Shown one piece after another: positions 35,450 through 43,121 of a stretch of 64,000 nucleotides of DNA. The position numbers and the translations under genes were made by a program. Where the stretch lies: assembly GCF_041434935.1 (NCBI RefSeq), contig NZ_CP107964.1, forward strand, positions 620,001-684,000, read 5' to 3'. Below the pieces are notes generated by a model. It was given only the letters and a program-made list of their open reading frames with translations. It did not search any database and was not told the origin of the DNA. Source of the DNA: Kitasatospora sp. NBC_00374. GTDB lineage: Bacteria > Actinomycetota > Actinomycetes > Streptomycetales > Streptomycetaceae. Position 1 is the stretch's first letter; each line of letters starts with the position of its first letter.

Positions 35450-36340
35450 ATGCCTACGCGTGCCCCACTCGACGGGACGGCGGCCGACGGGTCCGCACCG
35501 CACGCCGCCGGTCTGGCGGAGATCGAACACCTGCTGGCCGGACGGGGTGTCGCGGTGCTGAGCGGCGCCGGGCTCTCCACCGAGTCGGGCATTCCCGACT
35601 ACCGAGGTGCCACCGGCAGCCTCCGGCGGCACACCCCGATGACGTACCAGGAGTTCGTCGCGAGCGAGGAGGGCCGGCGCCGCTACTGGGCGCGCAGCCA
35701 CGCGGGCTGGCAGGCGATCGCCCGGGCCGAACCCAACGCCGGGCACCGGGCCGTCGAGGCGCTGCGCCGGTCCGGCCACGTGTCGGCCGTGATCACCCAG
35801 AACGTGGACGGCCTGCACCGCGCGGCCGGCACGGTCGACGCCGTGGAGCTGCACGGCGGCCTCGACCGGGTGATCTGCCTGGAGTGCCGGCGCATCAGCT
35901 CGCGCGCCGAGCTCGACCGGCGCCTGCACGCCCTGAACGGCGCCTTCCGGGACACCGGCGCGCGGGTCAACCCGGACGGGGACGTCGAGCTGCCGGCCGC
36001 GCTGGTGGAGACGTTCCGCATCGCACCGTGCGAGGCCTGCGGCGCCGTCCTCAAACCCGACGTGGTCTTCTTCGGCGAGAGCGTGCCCAAGCCCCGTGTC
36101 CAGCAGTGCTACGACCTGGTCGACGCCGCCCGTGCGCTGCTGGTCCTCGGGTCGTCGCTGACGGTCATGTCGGGTCTGCGCTTCGTGCGGCACGCGGCAC
36201 GAGCCGGCAAACCGGTCGCCATCGTCAACCAGGGCGCGACCCGCGGGGACGAGTTCGCGGCGGCCCGGGTCGCCCTGCCCCTCGGAGCGGCGCTCACGTC
36301 CCTCGCGGAACGGCTCGGAGGCGAGGCGTCGACGCCCTGA
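35450..36340 (+). CDS. Sirtuin-type NAD-dependent protein deacylase
   Basis: The 296-aa protein has AVLSGAGLSTESGIPDYRG near residues 35-52, TQNVDGLH, catalytic His in LHGG near 133 and four zinc Cys: CLEC near 142 and CEAC near 193. VVFFGESVP and GSSLTVMSG complete the Sir2 fold. The spacing between the two Cys pairs is longer than in the short bacterial form. It removes acyl groups from lysines using NAD. Start ATG 35450. It is monocistronic. Confidence 0.93.
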   Translation: MPTRAPLDGTAADGSAPHAAGLAEIEHLLAGRGVAVLSGAGLSTESGIPDYRGATGSLRRHTPMTYQEFVASEEGRRRYWARSHAGWQAIARAEPNAGHRAVEALRRSGHVSAVITQNVDGLHRAAGTVDAVELHGGLDRVICLECRRISSRAELDRRLHALNGAFRDTGARVNPDGDVELPAALVETFRIAPCEACGAVLKPDVVFFGESVPKPRVQQCYDLVDAARALLVLGSSLTVMSGLRFVRHAARAGKPVAIVNQGATRGDEFAAARVALPLGAALTSLAERLGGEASTP

Positions 36341-36477
36341 CCGCCACCGTCGCCGGGCGGGGTGCTCTGGGCCGGCCGGGCGGATCCTGTCGCGCGCGGG
36401 CGTCGCCGTCCGGGGGCGGGCACGCACCTCGTGCTCTGCTGGGAAACCCAGCCCGGTTGTCCCCGTAAGGAGTGACC

Positions 36478-37449
36478 TTGCCCCGCTCGACCCGCCTGCC
36501 CCGTCTCGCCGGTTCCCTCGGCGCCGTCTCCCTCGCCCTGACCCTGCTGGCCGCGACCCCGACGGCGGCCGTCGCCCCGCCGCTGTCGGACCCTCACATC
36601 CTGGTGCACTTCGATCTGGCCGCGGGGCAGATGCCCGAGAACATCACTCTGGAACCGGACGGATCCGCGGACCTGACCCTGATCGGCAGCAGACAGATCG
36701 CCCACGTCTCCCCGCAGGGCGCGGTCCGGATCCTGGCCACGCTGCCCGCCCCGGCCGGGTCGACCACCCCGATCGTGGGGTTCCCCGCGCTCACCGGCAT
36801 CGTCCGGGCCGACGACGGCACCCTCTACTTCAGCTACAACACCGGTACGGCGGACCTCACCGGCATCTGGCGTCTGACGCCGGGCGGCGCGCCGCAGCTG
36901 ATCGTCCCGCTGCCCGTCGACGGCCTCGCCAACGGGCTGGGCCTCGACGAGCACGCCGGCGTCCTGTACTCCGCCGACTCCGCCCTCGGGGTGGTCCACC
37001 GCATCCCACTGCACGGCGGCCCCGTGACCGTCTGGGCGAGCGGGCCCGAGCTGCGGCCCGTGAGCCTCATCGGCGCCAACGGGCTCAAACTCCACCACGG
37101 CGCCGTCTGGGTGAGCAACTCCGACCAGGGCACCCTGCTGCGAATCCCCGTCTGCGAGGACGGGTCGGCGGCGCCGACCGAGATCCGCGCGGGCGCGCTG
37201 GTCGGCATCGACGACTTCGCCTTCGTCGGGCACGGCGACACCGTCCTCGCCGCGCTCAACCCCACCAGCGAGGTCGCCCACGTGACCCCCGACGGCGCGC
37301 ACACCACCGTCCTGACGCGGGGAGACGGACTCTCCAACCCGACGGCGGTGGCGCTGCGCGGCCACACCGTCTACGTGACCAGCGCGGCCTTCACCACGGC
37401 TCAGGACCCCAACCTGCTGCTCGCCCGCCTCGACCGCCCGAAGCACTGA
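36478..37449 (+). CDS. Secreted SMP-30/beta-propeller-like protein
   Basis: The 323-aa protein has a Sec signal peptide (LAGSLGAVSLALTLLAATPTAAVA) and a repeating six-bladed-propeller pattern: GLANGLGLDEHAGVLYSADS, GANGLKLHHGAVWVSNSDQGTLLRIP and LSNPTAVALRGHTVYVTS. These repeats resemble SMP-30/gluconolactonase-like or NHL propellers. The start is taken as TTG 36478, because AAGGAG at 36467-36472 is 5 bases upstream; the GTG at 36472 would overlap that site. Extracellular, function unknown. Confidence 0.8.
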   Translation: MPRSTRLPRLAGSLGAVSLALTLLAATPTAAVAPPLSDPHILVHFDLAAGQMPENITLEPDGSADLTLIGSRQIAHVSPQGAVRILATLPAPAGSTTPIVGFPALTGIVRADDGTLYFSYNTGTADLTGIWRLTPGGAPQLIVPLPVDGLANGLGLDEHAGVLYSADSALGVVHRIPLHGGPVTVWASGPELRPVSLIGANGLKLHHGAVWVSNSDQGTLLRIPVCEDGSAAPTEIRAGALVGIDDFAFVGHGDTVLAALNPTSEVAHVTPDGAHTTVLTRGDGLSNPTAVALRGHTVYVTSAAFTTAQDPNLLLARLDRPKH

Positions 37450-37547
37450 CAGAAGCACCGACAGAAGCGCTCACCGACGGCACCGAGGCGCGTGCCGATC
37501 CGCGCCGCGGCGGTATCGGCACGTCGCCGCGTCGTGGGCGTGGGCCC

Positions 37548-38144
37548 CTACCCCGCTGCGACCGGCCGGTAGGTGCACACGTTCACGCCGGTGCCGCTGG
37601 TGACGGTCGAGACCAGTTCGAGCGTGCGCAGCGCGCCGTCGTCGGGGAAGATCTTCTTCCCGCCGCCGAGCAGCACCGGCATGACGATGAGCCGGAGTTC
37701 GTCGACCAGGCCCTCGCTCAGCAGCGTGCGGGCGAGGGTGGGGCTCCCCATGACCAACAGGTCGCCGCCGGCGGTCTCCCGCAGCTCCCCGATCCGGGCG
37801 ACGGCCTTGTCACCGGGGACGAGGGTGGTGTTCTCCCACGTCAGCGCCGTGTCGCCGAGCGTCCCGGAGACGACGTACTTCGGGATGGCGTTCATCCGGT
37901 CGGCGAACGGATCGCCGGCCCGCTCCGGCCATGCCGCGGCCATCGTCTGCCAGGTACGGCGTCCGAACAGCAGCGCCTGCGCCTTGCCCAGGGCCTCGTC
38001 GAACGCGCCGCCCACCACCTCCGGATCGAAGAAGGGGTGGGACCACCCACCGTGGGCGAAGCCGCCGTCGGTGTCCTCCTCGGGACCGCCCGGTGCCTGC
38101 ACGACACCGTCCAGGCTCATGAACTCGCTGATCACGATACGCAC
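37548..38144 (-). CDS. Dihydrofolate-reductase-like (RibD C-terminal) protein
   Basis: The 198-aa protein starts RIVISEFMSLDGVVQAPGG and has LLFGRRTWQTMA, LLVMGSPTLARTLLSEGLVDELRLIVMPVLLGGGKKIF. This is the RibD C-terminal/DHFR-like domain found in YwjB/YyaP-type proteins. They bind NADPH, and the substrate is usually unknown. Start is the GTG at 38142-38144, giving the conserved N-terminus. Confidence 0.9.
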   Translation of the reverse strand: MRIVISEFMSLDGVVQAPGGPEEDTDGGFAHGGWSHPFFDPEVVGGAFDEALGKAQALLFGRRTWQTMAAAWPERAGDPFADRMNAIPKYVVSGTLGDTALTWENTTLVPGDKAVARIGELRETAGGDLLVMGSPTLARTLLSEGLVDELRLIVMPVLLGGGKKIFPDDGALRTLELVSTVTSGTGVNVCTYRPVAAG

Positions 38145-38306
38145 GGGACTCGCTCCTCGTTCTCGCTCCAGGGGTGACGGCGATGAGGACTGCCGCGCTC
38201 CCGCAGTGGTGATGTGGAGAACATAGAGCCCGGCACCGACAGAACCGGTGAACGTCGGCCGCCGACACCGCAACTGACGGGTCGGTGGACGCGCCCCCGC
38301 TCCCGG

Positions 38307-38741
38307 TCAGGCGGTCGGCCCGCCGAACAGGCTCCGTTCGACGTGCTGGGTGTCGGCGTACTCCCGCACCGAGGTGATCGCCCCGTCCCGGACGGTGAAG
38401 ACGCCCAGGCAGCTGTTGTCGTACACCCGGCCGCTCGCCGCCACCCCCGTGGAGGTCCACTCCGCGACGACCTGCTCCCCGTCGGCGATGACCCGGGTGA
38501 GCGTCACGCGGGGAGCGCCGCCGGGGGCGAACAGACCGGCGGCGCCGCCGAGGAAGTCCTGGATGATGGTGTCGCGGCCGCGGTACACGCCGCTCAGCGG
38601 CAGATCGCCCGGGTACGTCCAGGTGGCGTCCTCGGCGAAGCTCGCGGCCATGGCCACGAGGTCCCCATCGGCGACGGCCGTCACGTAGCGGACCACCACG
38701 GTGCGGGGGTCGGTCTCGGGCTCGGTCCTGGTGTCGGTCAT
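38307..38741 (-). CDS. SnoaL-like NTF2-fold protein
   Basis: The 144-aa protein has an N-terminal VVVRYVTAVADGDLVAMAASFAEDATWTYPGD and ends VRDGAITSVREYADTQHVERSLFG. This is the SnoaL-like / ketosteroid-isomerase-related pattern with Trp-Tyr near the pocket. ATG at 38739-38741. It is monocistronic, next to the DHFR-like gene on the same strand but 160 bases apart. Confidence 0.82.
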   Translation of the reverse strand: MTDTRTEPETDPRTVVVRYVTAVADGDLVAMAASFAEDATWTYPGDLPLSGVYRGRDTIIQDFLGGAAGLFAPGGAPRVTLTRVIADGEQVVAEWTSTGVAASGRVYDNSCLGVFTVRDGAITSVREYADTQHVERSLFGGPTA

Positions 38742-39024
38742 CGGAGTGCTCCCTCGTCGTCGGTGGTCGGCAGGTGGCCCTCGGTGTGCTCTCTCCCCCG
38801 CCGACCACCAGCAAAGCCCCGCACCGGGGTGACGGGCCAACAGCCGGATGCCGATGGCCACAACCGACGGTTGTGAGCGGGGATCCGGATACCCTCGCCG
38901 GCCGACACGGCCGGGCCGGGAGGCCGCGTCCCGGGCCACGACGGACCCCGGGAACCGGGCGGGTCCGCCGCGTGCGGACCTCGGCGCTGGCGCTGAGGCG
39001 GCCCGGGCAGGCAAGGTAGTGCTC

Positions 39025-39378
39025 ATGTCCGAACGCCGCGACCGCCGTCGCCTGCACGCCCGAGCCCGCGCCCTCGGGGTTTCCGTCGAGCGCGTCCCCC
39101 GCCGCGGCACACCCAAGGGCCGCCGGACCAGGCCCTTCGCCGGACCCCTCGCCGGGCCGCTCGCCGGGCCGCTCGCCGGGCTTCCGGGGGACGCACCGCT
39201 CTGGCCGCGCACCGAGGCGCCGGACCGGGACGTGCTGGTCGAGACCCCGGCGGTGTCCCGGCCTCGGGCCGTGGCCTGCTGCGAGGTGGTGCTCACCCGG
39301 GAGGTCATGGACGGCGGAACGGTGGTCATGCTCAGCTCCCACACCGCCCTGTGCCCGGTCTGGTCCGTGCAGCGGTAG
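39025..39378 (+). CDS. Hypothetical protein with Gly-Pro-Leu-Ala tandem repeat
   Basis: The 117-aa frame starts at ATG 39025 with an Arg-rich head (ERRDRRRLHARARALG), then three GPLA units, then a more ordered half with VACCEVVLTREV and TVVMLSSHTALCPV. The repeat comes from a 12-base tandem at 39139-39180. No family is recognised. Codon use is gene-like, but start and reality are only moderately supported. Confidence 0.5.
   Translation: MSERRDRRRLHARARALGVSVERVPRRGTPKGRRTRPFAGPLAGPLAGPLAGLPGDAPLWPRTEAPDRDVLVETPAVSRPRAVACCEVVLTREVMDGGTVVMLSSHTALCPVWSVQR
39139..39180 (+). repeat. 12-base tandem repeat in coding sequence
   Basis: GCCGGGCCGCTC occurs twice exactly (39151-39162, 39163-39174), preceded by a degenerate copy and followed by a half copy. 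It adds Ala-Gly-Pro-Leu units in frame and could vary in length by slippage. Confidence 0.75.
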
Positions 39379-39520
39379 GAGGGTCACGCCACCGGGGCCC
39401 CGGGGGCGCCTTGCCGTCGGAGCCCCGATCCGTCGGCGAAGTGTTCGCAGGACGGCCTGCCGGACGGACTCCGCCGCACCGGGCGGTCGCGCTGTCACTC
39501 CCGTGGGCCAGAATGCCGCC

Positions 39521-40072
39521 ATGACGATCACAGGGGGCAGGTCCACGCTGGAGCAGCTGGGTGAGCTGCTCGGGGAGCCGGTGTGGCGCGGCTGGGCCCG
39601 GCCGGCCATCTGGGAGGCCAGTGAACGGCATCTCGGCCGACGGCTTCCGGTGGACTGCAAGGAGTTCCTCGACCTGTACGGCCCCGGCGTGGTCGACGGC
39701 TATCTCACGATCGACCGCCCGCTGGACGCCACCGGGACCGCGATGGAGCGCCACTGGGGGCCGGCTCCCGAGCTCCCGTCCTGGTACGCCGAAATCGCCG
39801 ACCAGCCATGGGAGTTCGACGAATCGGACGTCAAGGCCGGCGCCCTGCTGATGTGGGGCGGCAACGAGGAGGGCGGCCGGTACTTCTTCCGCGCGGTCGA
39901 GGAGGACCCCTCGCAGTGGCGGATCGTCGTCAACAGCGAGCAGGGCGAGTGGTTCGAGACGGCCGGCACGTTCACCGAGTTCCTGCTGCGCTGCTTCCTG
40001 CGGGTCGACCGCCCCGCCTTCATGCACCGCGGCTGGCCGGGAGCCGACGCCCGCTACGAGCCGCACGCGTGA
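39521..40072 (+). CDS. SMI1/KNR4 (SUKH-1) family protein
   Basis: The 183-aa protein has the SUKH-1 pattern: IWEASERHLGRRLPVDCKEFLDLYGPGVVDGYL near residues 25-60, DVKAGALLMWGGNEEGGRYFFRAVE, and a C-terminal FETAGTFTEFLLRCFL. Many SUKH proteins are immunity partners of polymorphic or contact-dependent toxins; others are housekeeping. No toxin gene is adjacent. ATG 39521 is used; a GTG six codons upstream is possible. Confidence 0.85.
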   Translation: MTITGGRSTLEQLGELLGEPVWRGWARPAIWEASERHLGRRLPVDCKEFLDLYGPGVVDGYLTIDRPLDATGTAMERHWGPAPELPSWYAEIADQPWEFDESDVKAGALLMWGGNEEGGRYFFRAVEEDPSQWRIVVNSEQGEWFETAGTFTEFLLRCFLRVDRPAFMHRGWPGADARYEPHA

Positions 40073-40180
40073 CCCGGCGCCGCACCGCACCGCGCACCCC
40101 GCCGGGCCGAACCCGGGGCGGGAGCACGAAGCCCGGCGCGGCGGTCCTGGCGCGGCGATCACGACCGCAGGACCCGCACC

Positions 40181-40375
40181 ATGACCGACACCGGTAGCGA
40201 CAGCAACGGCGACGGCAGCAGCTGGGACGGCGGCTGGGACCCCGACCGGCAGACCCCGAACAGCCGGCCGCGCCGCGGCCCGGGCCCGATGCAGCTGCCG
40301 TCGAGCCGAGGCGGTCGGCTGTTCCTGGCGGCCCTGGTGGTCCTGCTGCCCGTCACCGCGCTCGCCTTCGCCTGA
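40181..40375 (+). CDS. Small single-pass membrane protein, hypothetical
   Basis: The 64-aa frame begins MTDTGSDSNGDGSSWDGGWD, a disordered acidic head, and ends in one membrane helix (LFLAALVVLLPVTALAFA) at the extreme C-terminus, as in tail-anchored proteins. No family is recognised. The ribosome site is weak, so support is moderate. Confidence 0.5.
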   Translation: MTDTGSDSNGDGSSWDGGWDPDRQTPNSRPRRGPGPMQLPSSRGGRLFLAALVVLLPVTALAFA

Positions 40376-40947
40376 TCCGCGCCCGGCCGTACGGGCGGCA
40401 GGCGCCGCGCATGCGGGGAGTGCCCACCGGCATGCCGTGCGTGGCCGGAACCGGCCTGGCGGACCGGTGCGGCAGGGGTGGGCGGTGAGGGTGCTCACAC
40501 GCCTCCCAGGGCCTACGACCGCCGGTAGTTGATCGTCCGGGTCGGGCCGACGAGGATCCGTGCCGCCGCCGGCCGCGATCATGGGAGCGGGCCCGGTCTG
40601 CGGGTGCCACCGGGGTGCAGGGCCCATCAGACCTCGAAATTTTGACCGAAATGCCCGTTTTCTTAAGGTTTAGATCGCCGCTGATGCGCCTCGGGGCGAT
40701 CTCCCGAGCCGGGCGAAAATCGATGTTTACTACGACCGCCCGTCGTAACAGGGCCTCTTGGCCGCGGGCGACGTCGCCGCTAACAATGGCGAAGTCGTCA
40801 GACGCCGCAGCAACCTGTCAGGCCGCGGCGCCCGTTCAGGCCCTCGCTCCATGAGGTGCCCCACGCCCCGCTCCACCCCTCGGCCGCCATCCGGCCGACG
40901 GTCACGGGTGGCCGGGAGCGTAGCCAACCGATTGAGGCAATTTCTTC
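40376..40947 (+). promoter_or_regulatory. Promoter and long structured leader of the transglycosylase gene
   Basis: In these 572 gene-free bases an A/T-rich patch carries TTGACC (40642-40647), 16 bases from TAAGGT (40664-40669), a good vegetative promoter. It predicts a leader of about 270 bases. The leader contains TACGAC/GTCGTA arms at 40731-40747, a GGCGACGTCGCC dyad near 40770, and a long composite hairpin at 40869-40920. Such a long, folded leader in front of a wall-lytic enzyme suggests RNA-level control. It does not match the c-di-AMP (ydaO) riboswitch core. Confidence 0.55.
40869..40920 (+). promoter_or_regulatory. Composite hairpin just upstream of the transglycosylase start
   Basis: CGCTCC (40869-40874) pairs with GGAGCG (40915-40920), CACCC (40875-40879 region) with GGGTG (40906-40910), and TCGGCC (40880-40885) with GGCCGA (40893-40898). 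Together they form a long stem with small internal loops. It ends 28 bases before the ATG, leaving the GAGG ribosome site free, so it could act as attenuator or stability element. Confidence 0.5.
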
Positions 40948-41358
40948 ATGCGAATGTTCTCCACCCGTCTGCGCGCCTCGGCCGCGCTGCTCGCGTCCGC
41001 CGCCGGTGTCGCAGCCCTCGGCAGCGTCGTCGTCCCCACCGTCGCCTCCGCCGCCACCCCCGCCTACTCGCCCGCCTCGGTGCAGGCGATCGCCGCGCAG
41101 ATCGTGCCCGCCAACCAGCTGGCGTCGTTCAACCAGATCGTCGCGCACGAGAGCAGCTGGAACGTCACGGCCACCAACGCCTCCTCCGGCGCCTACGGCC
41201 TGGTGCAGGCCCTGCCCGCCTCCAAGATGGCCTCGGCCGGCGCGGACTGGAAGACCAACCCCGCGACCCAGATCAAGTGGGGCCTGAACTACATGAACGA
41301 GCGCTACGGCAGCCCGAACGCCGCCTGGGCGTTCTGGCAGACCCACCACTGGTACTGA
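40948..41358 (+). CDS. Secreted transglycosylase (SLT-like) protein
   Basis: The 136-aa protein has a Sec signal peptide ending near VASAA and a short SLT-type domain: QIVAHESSWNVTATNASSGAYGLVQALPASKM with the catalytic Glu in AHESSWN, then IKWGLNYMNERYGSPNAAWAFWQ. This is the compact streptomycete form of goose-lysozyme/SLT transglycosylases that cut glycan strands. ATG 40948 follows GAGG at 10 bases; an in-frame ATG two codons later is possible. A perfect terminator hairpin follows at 41466. Confidence 0.9.
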   Translation: MRMFSTRLRASAALLASAAGVAALGSVVVPTVASAATPAYSPASVQAIAAQIVPANQLASFNQIVAHESSWNVTATNASSGAYGLVQALPASKMASAGADWKTNPATQIKWGLNYMNERYGSPNAAWAFWQTHHWY

Positions 41359-41465
41359 TCGGACCGCCACGACGGCACGGATCGGCCCCGACCACCGGGC
41401 CGTGGTGCCGCCGAGGTCCGACCGCCGGGCCGTTGACCGCCACGACGGGCGGAGTCTCCCCGGCA

Positions 41466-41509
41466 GCCGGAAGGGCCCGGTGTGCGAAAGCGCGCCGGGC
41501 CCTTCCGGC
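41466..41509. terminator. Perfect 15-bp hairpin terminator
   Basis: GCCGGAAGGGCCCGG (41466-41480) pairs exactly with CCGGGCCCTTCCGGC (41495-41509) across a 14-base loop, about 107 bases after the transglycosylase stop. Confidence 0.75.
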
Positions 41510-41546
41510 GTTCGCGATCACCGGCCGAGGTTGCCCCCGCCACACA

Positions 41547-41594
41547 TGAGTGATTGACTACTCACACACCGGCGAGTGAGCGGTCAACCACTCA
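41547..41594. promoter_or_regulatory. Two inverted 19-bp operator-like sites before the SRPBCC gene
   Basis: The site at 41576-41594 reads GTGAGCGGTCAACCACTCA. The site at 41547-41565 is its near-perfect inverted copy (reverse complement GTGAGTAGTCAATCACTCA, 16 of 19 identical). TTGACT at 41554-41559 within the first site is a possible -35 box. The pair suggests a dimeric repressor of the ArsR/MarR/TetR kind; no regulator gene is adjacent. Confidence 0.6.
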
Positions 41595-41632
41595 CCCGAC
41601 GGCACGGACCCCTCCGTCAGAAGGAGACCACC

Positions 41633-42091
41633 ATGCCCCGCCACGCCACGCCCGCCACCATTGACGAGGCCGCGCCCGTCGTCGTGCGGCTCTCCACCAC
41701 CGTCGACGCCCCGCTCGCCCGTGTCTGGGCGCTGCACACCAACGTCGACGCGTGGCCGATCTGGCACCCGGACGTCGAGAAGGCCGAGCTCGCAGGGCCG
41801 CTGTCGCCGGGCTCCTCGTTCCGCTGGCTGACCCACGGCCTCGACATCACCTCCACCGTCCTCGAACTGGTGCCGTACCGGCGGATCGTCTGGGGCGGGC
41901 CCGCGCAGGGCATCGACGGTATCCACGTGTGGACCTTCGAGGAGGTCGACGGAGCCGTCCGGGTGCACACCGAGGAGTCCTGGAGCGGCGCCCCGGTCGA
42001 GGACCAGGCCGAACGGCTCCGGGCAGCCCTCCACTCCTCCCTGGAGCGGTGGCTGCAGTACCTCGGGGCAACGGCCGAGCGCCGGCCGTAG
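41633..42091 (+). CDS. SRPBCC (START/Bet v1-fold) protein
   Basis: The 152-aa protein has VVRLSTTVDAPLARVWALHTNVDAWPIWHPDVEKAEL at its start, a middle GSSFRWLTHGLDITSTVLEL, and a C-terminal amphipathic helix LRAALHSSLERWLQYLG. This is the SRPBCC ligand-binding fold (polyketide cyclase/AHSA1-like). AAGGAG lies upstream of the ATG at 41633. Two inverted operator-like sites precede it. Confidence 0.87.
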   Translation: MPRHATPATIDEAAPVVVRLSTTVDAPLARVWALHTNVDAWPIWHPDVEKAELAGPLSPGSSFRWLTHGLDITSTVLELVPYRRIVWGGPAQGIDGIHVWTFEEVDGAVRVHTEESWSGAPVEDQAERLRAALHSSLERWLQYLGATAERRP

Positions 42092-42116
42092 CCCGCCCGC
42101 GGGCGGGCTGGGCCAC

Positions 42117-42632
42117 GTGATCCGACAGCGAGCTCACCGCACCCCTCGCCATCCGGAACCACACCGGCGCCGCGGCGTACATCCACGCGACGCCGGACTG
42201 CACCGGGCCTTCCCACGCCGCCCCGTCGGGGTCGCCATCGGCGCCGCCGTCCACGAACCGCTGCTGATACCGCCGCTGGCCGCCAGCGCCGCCCTCATCC
42301 ACAGTGTCCCCGCCCTGCCGCTGGCCCAGCCACGAAGCGTGATCGGCGGGCACCTGCTCTGCGCGGCGGTCGGACTCGGCGTCCATGCCGCCCTCGGCAG
42401 CTCCCTGTGGAGCGCCGCCATCGCCGCCGGCCTGGCCCTGGGGACGACGATGCTCGCCCGCACCCCCCACTCCCCCGCCTGTGACACCGCCGTCATCGCC
42501 GTCCTCCAGGGACCGCCGCCGGCCCGCTTCCTGAGCACCCTCGCCGTTGCGGCCGTCCTGCTGGTACTGGCCGGCTGCGCCGCCGCCAGGCTGCGCCGCG
42601 CCGCCACGCCGTACCCGTCCTACTGGTGGTGA
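42117..42632 (+). CDS. HPP-family integral membrane protein
   Basis: The 171-aa protein shows the HPP signature in its first membrane helices, HEPLLIPPLAASAALIHSVPALPLAQPRSVIGGH. Two more helices, RTPHSPACDTAVIAVLQ and a C-terminal TPYPSYWW follow. HPP proteins are four-helix membrane proteins, some implicated in nitrite transport in chloroplasts and cyanobacteria. The first 35 residues are Arg/His-rich and poorly conserved, so the GTG start at 42117 is uncertain. It lies 25 bases after the SRPBCC gene and is probably co-transcribed. Confidence 0.75.
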   Translation: MIRQRAHRTPRHPEPHRRRGVHPRDAGLHRAFPRRPVGVAIGAAVHEPLLIPPLAASAALIHSVPALPLAQPRSVIGGHLLCAAVGLGVHAALGSSLWSAAIAAGLALGTTMLARTPHSPACDTAVIAVLQGPPPARFLSTLAVAAVLLVLAGCAAARLRRAATPYPSYWW

Positions 42633-42659
42633 CGGCGGCGCCGGCCCCGGCGAGGTGTC

Positions 42660-42866
42660 CTACCCCGCCCGCCACCCGGCTCCGGGCCGGTCCGGTCGGT
42701 CCGGCGCCGCCACGATCGGCGCCCGAGGGGTCGGCGCCTCCGAGCTCGCGGGATCGTCCCGGGGCCGGTCGTAGCAGGGCCAGGAGCACACGCCGTACGG
42801 TGTCCACGGCACCGTCCGGCCGCAACCGGTGCACGTCATCATCGGGACTGCGGACGGCTCGGACAT
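42660..42866 (-). CDS. Small zinc-ribbon-like protein, hypothetical
   Basis: A 68-aa frame starts at ATG 42864-42866. It contains MMTCTGCGRTVPWTPYGVCSWPCYD, a CxxC followed by CxxxC that could bind zinc, then a disordered Pro/Arg tail. No family is recognised beyond this motif. It converges on the HPP gene. Confidence 0.5.
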   Translation of the reverse strand: MSEPSAVPMMTCTGCGRTVPWTPYGVCSWPCYDRPRDDPASSEAPTPRAPIVAAPDRPDRPGAGWRAG

Positions 42867-43121
42867 CGCCACCACTCCCAGGATCGTCGCTCGCCTCCTA
42901 CCACCGTACGACTCCCCCGGCCCGGGCCCGGACGCCGTCCACCGCGGGCCCGGGCCGCCCCGGGGACGTCCTGAGGCGCCGTCACCGACGGTCACCTCTC
43001 CCCGGCCGTGAGCCCGGCCACTGCCACCGCCCGTGACCGGTGGGGCCGAGTCCGGGCCGGTGCGGCCCGTGGTGCGGAGGTCGAGCAGGAACTGCCGGCG
43101 CCGGAGGCCTCGTCCGGGAGG

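Noticed and set aside
33563..36427. A 954-aa minus frame suggesting a permease fused to another domain
   Set aside because: Only the last 267 residues have membrane helices; the rest is antisense to the ATPase and sirtuin genes.
40676..40947. c-di-AMP (ydaO) riboswitch in the transglycosylase leader
   Set aside because: The conserved GTCAGCTAACC and GGGGTGAATC core elements are not present in order; only a stray GCTAAC is seen.
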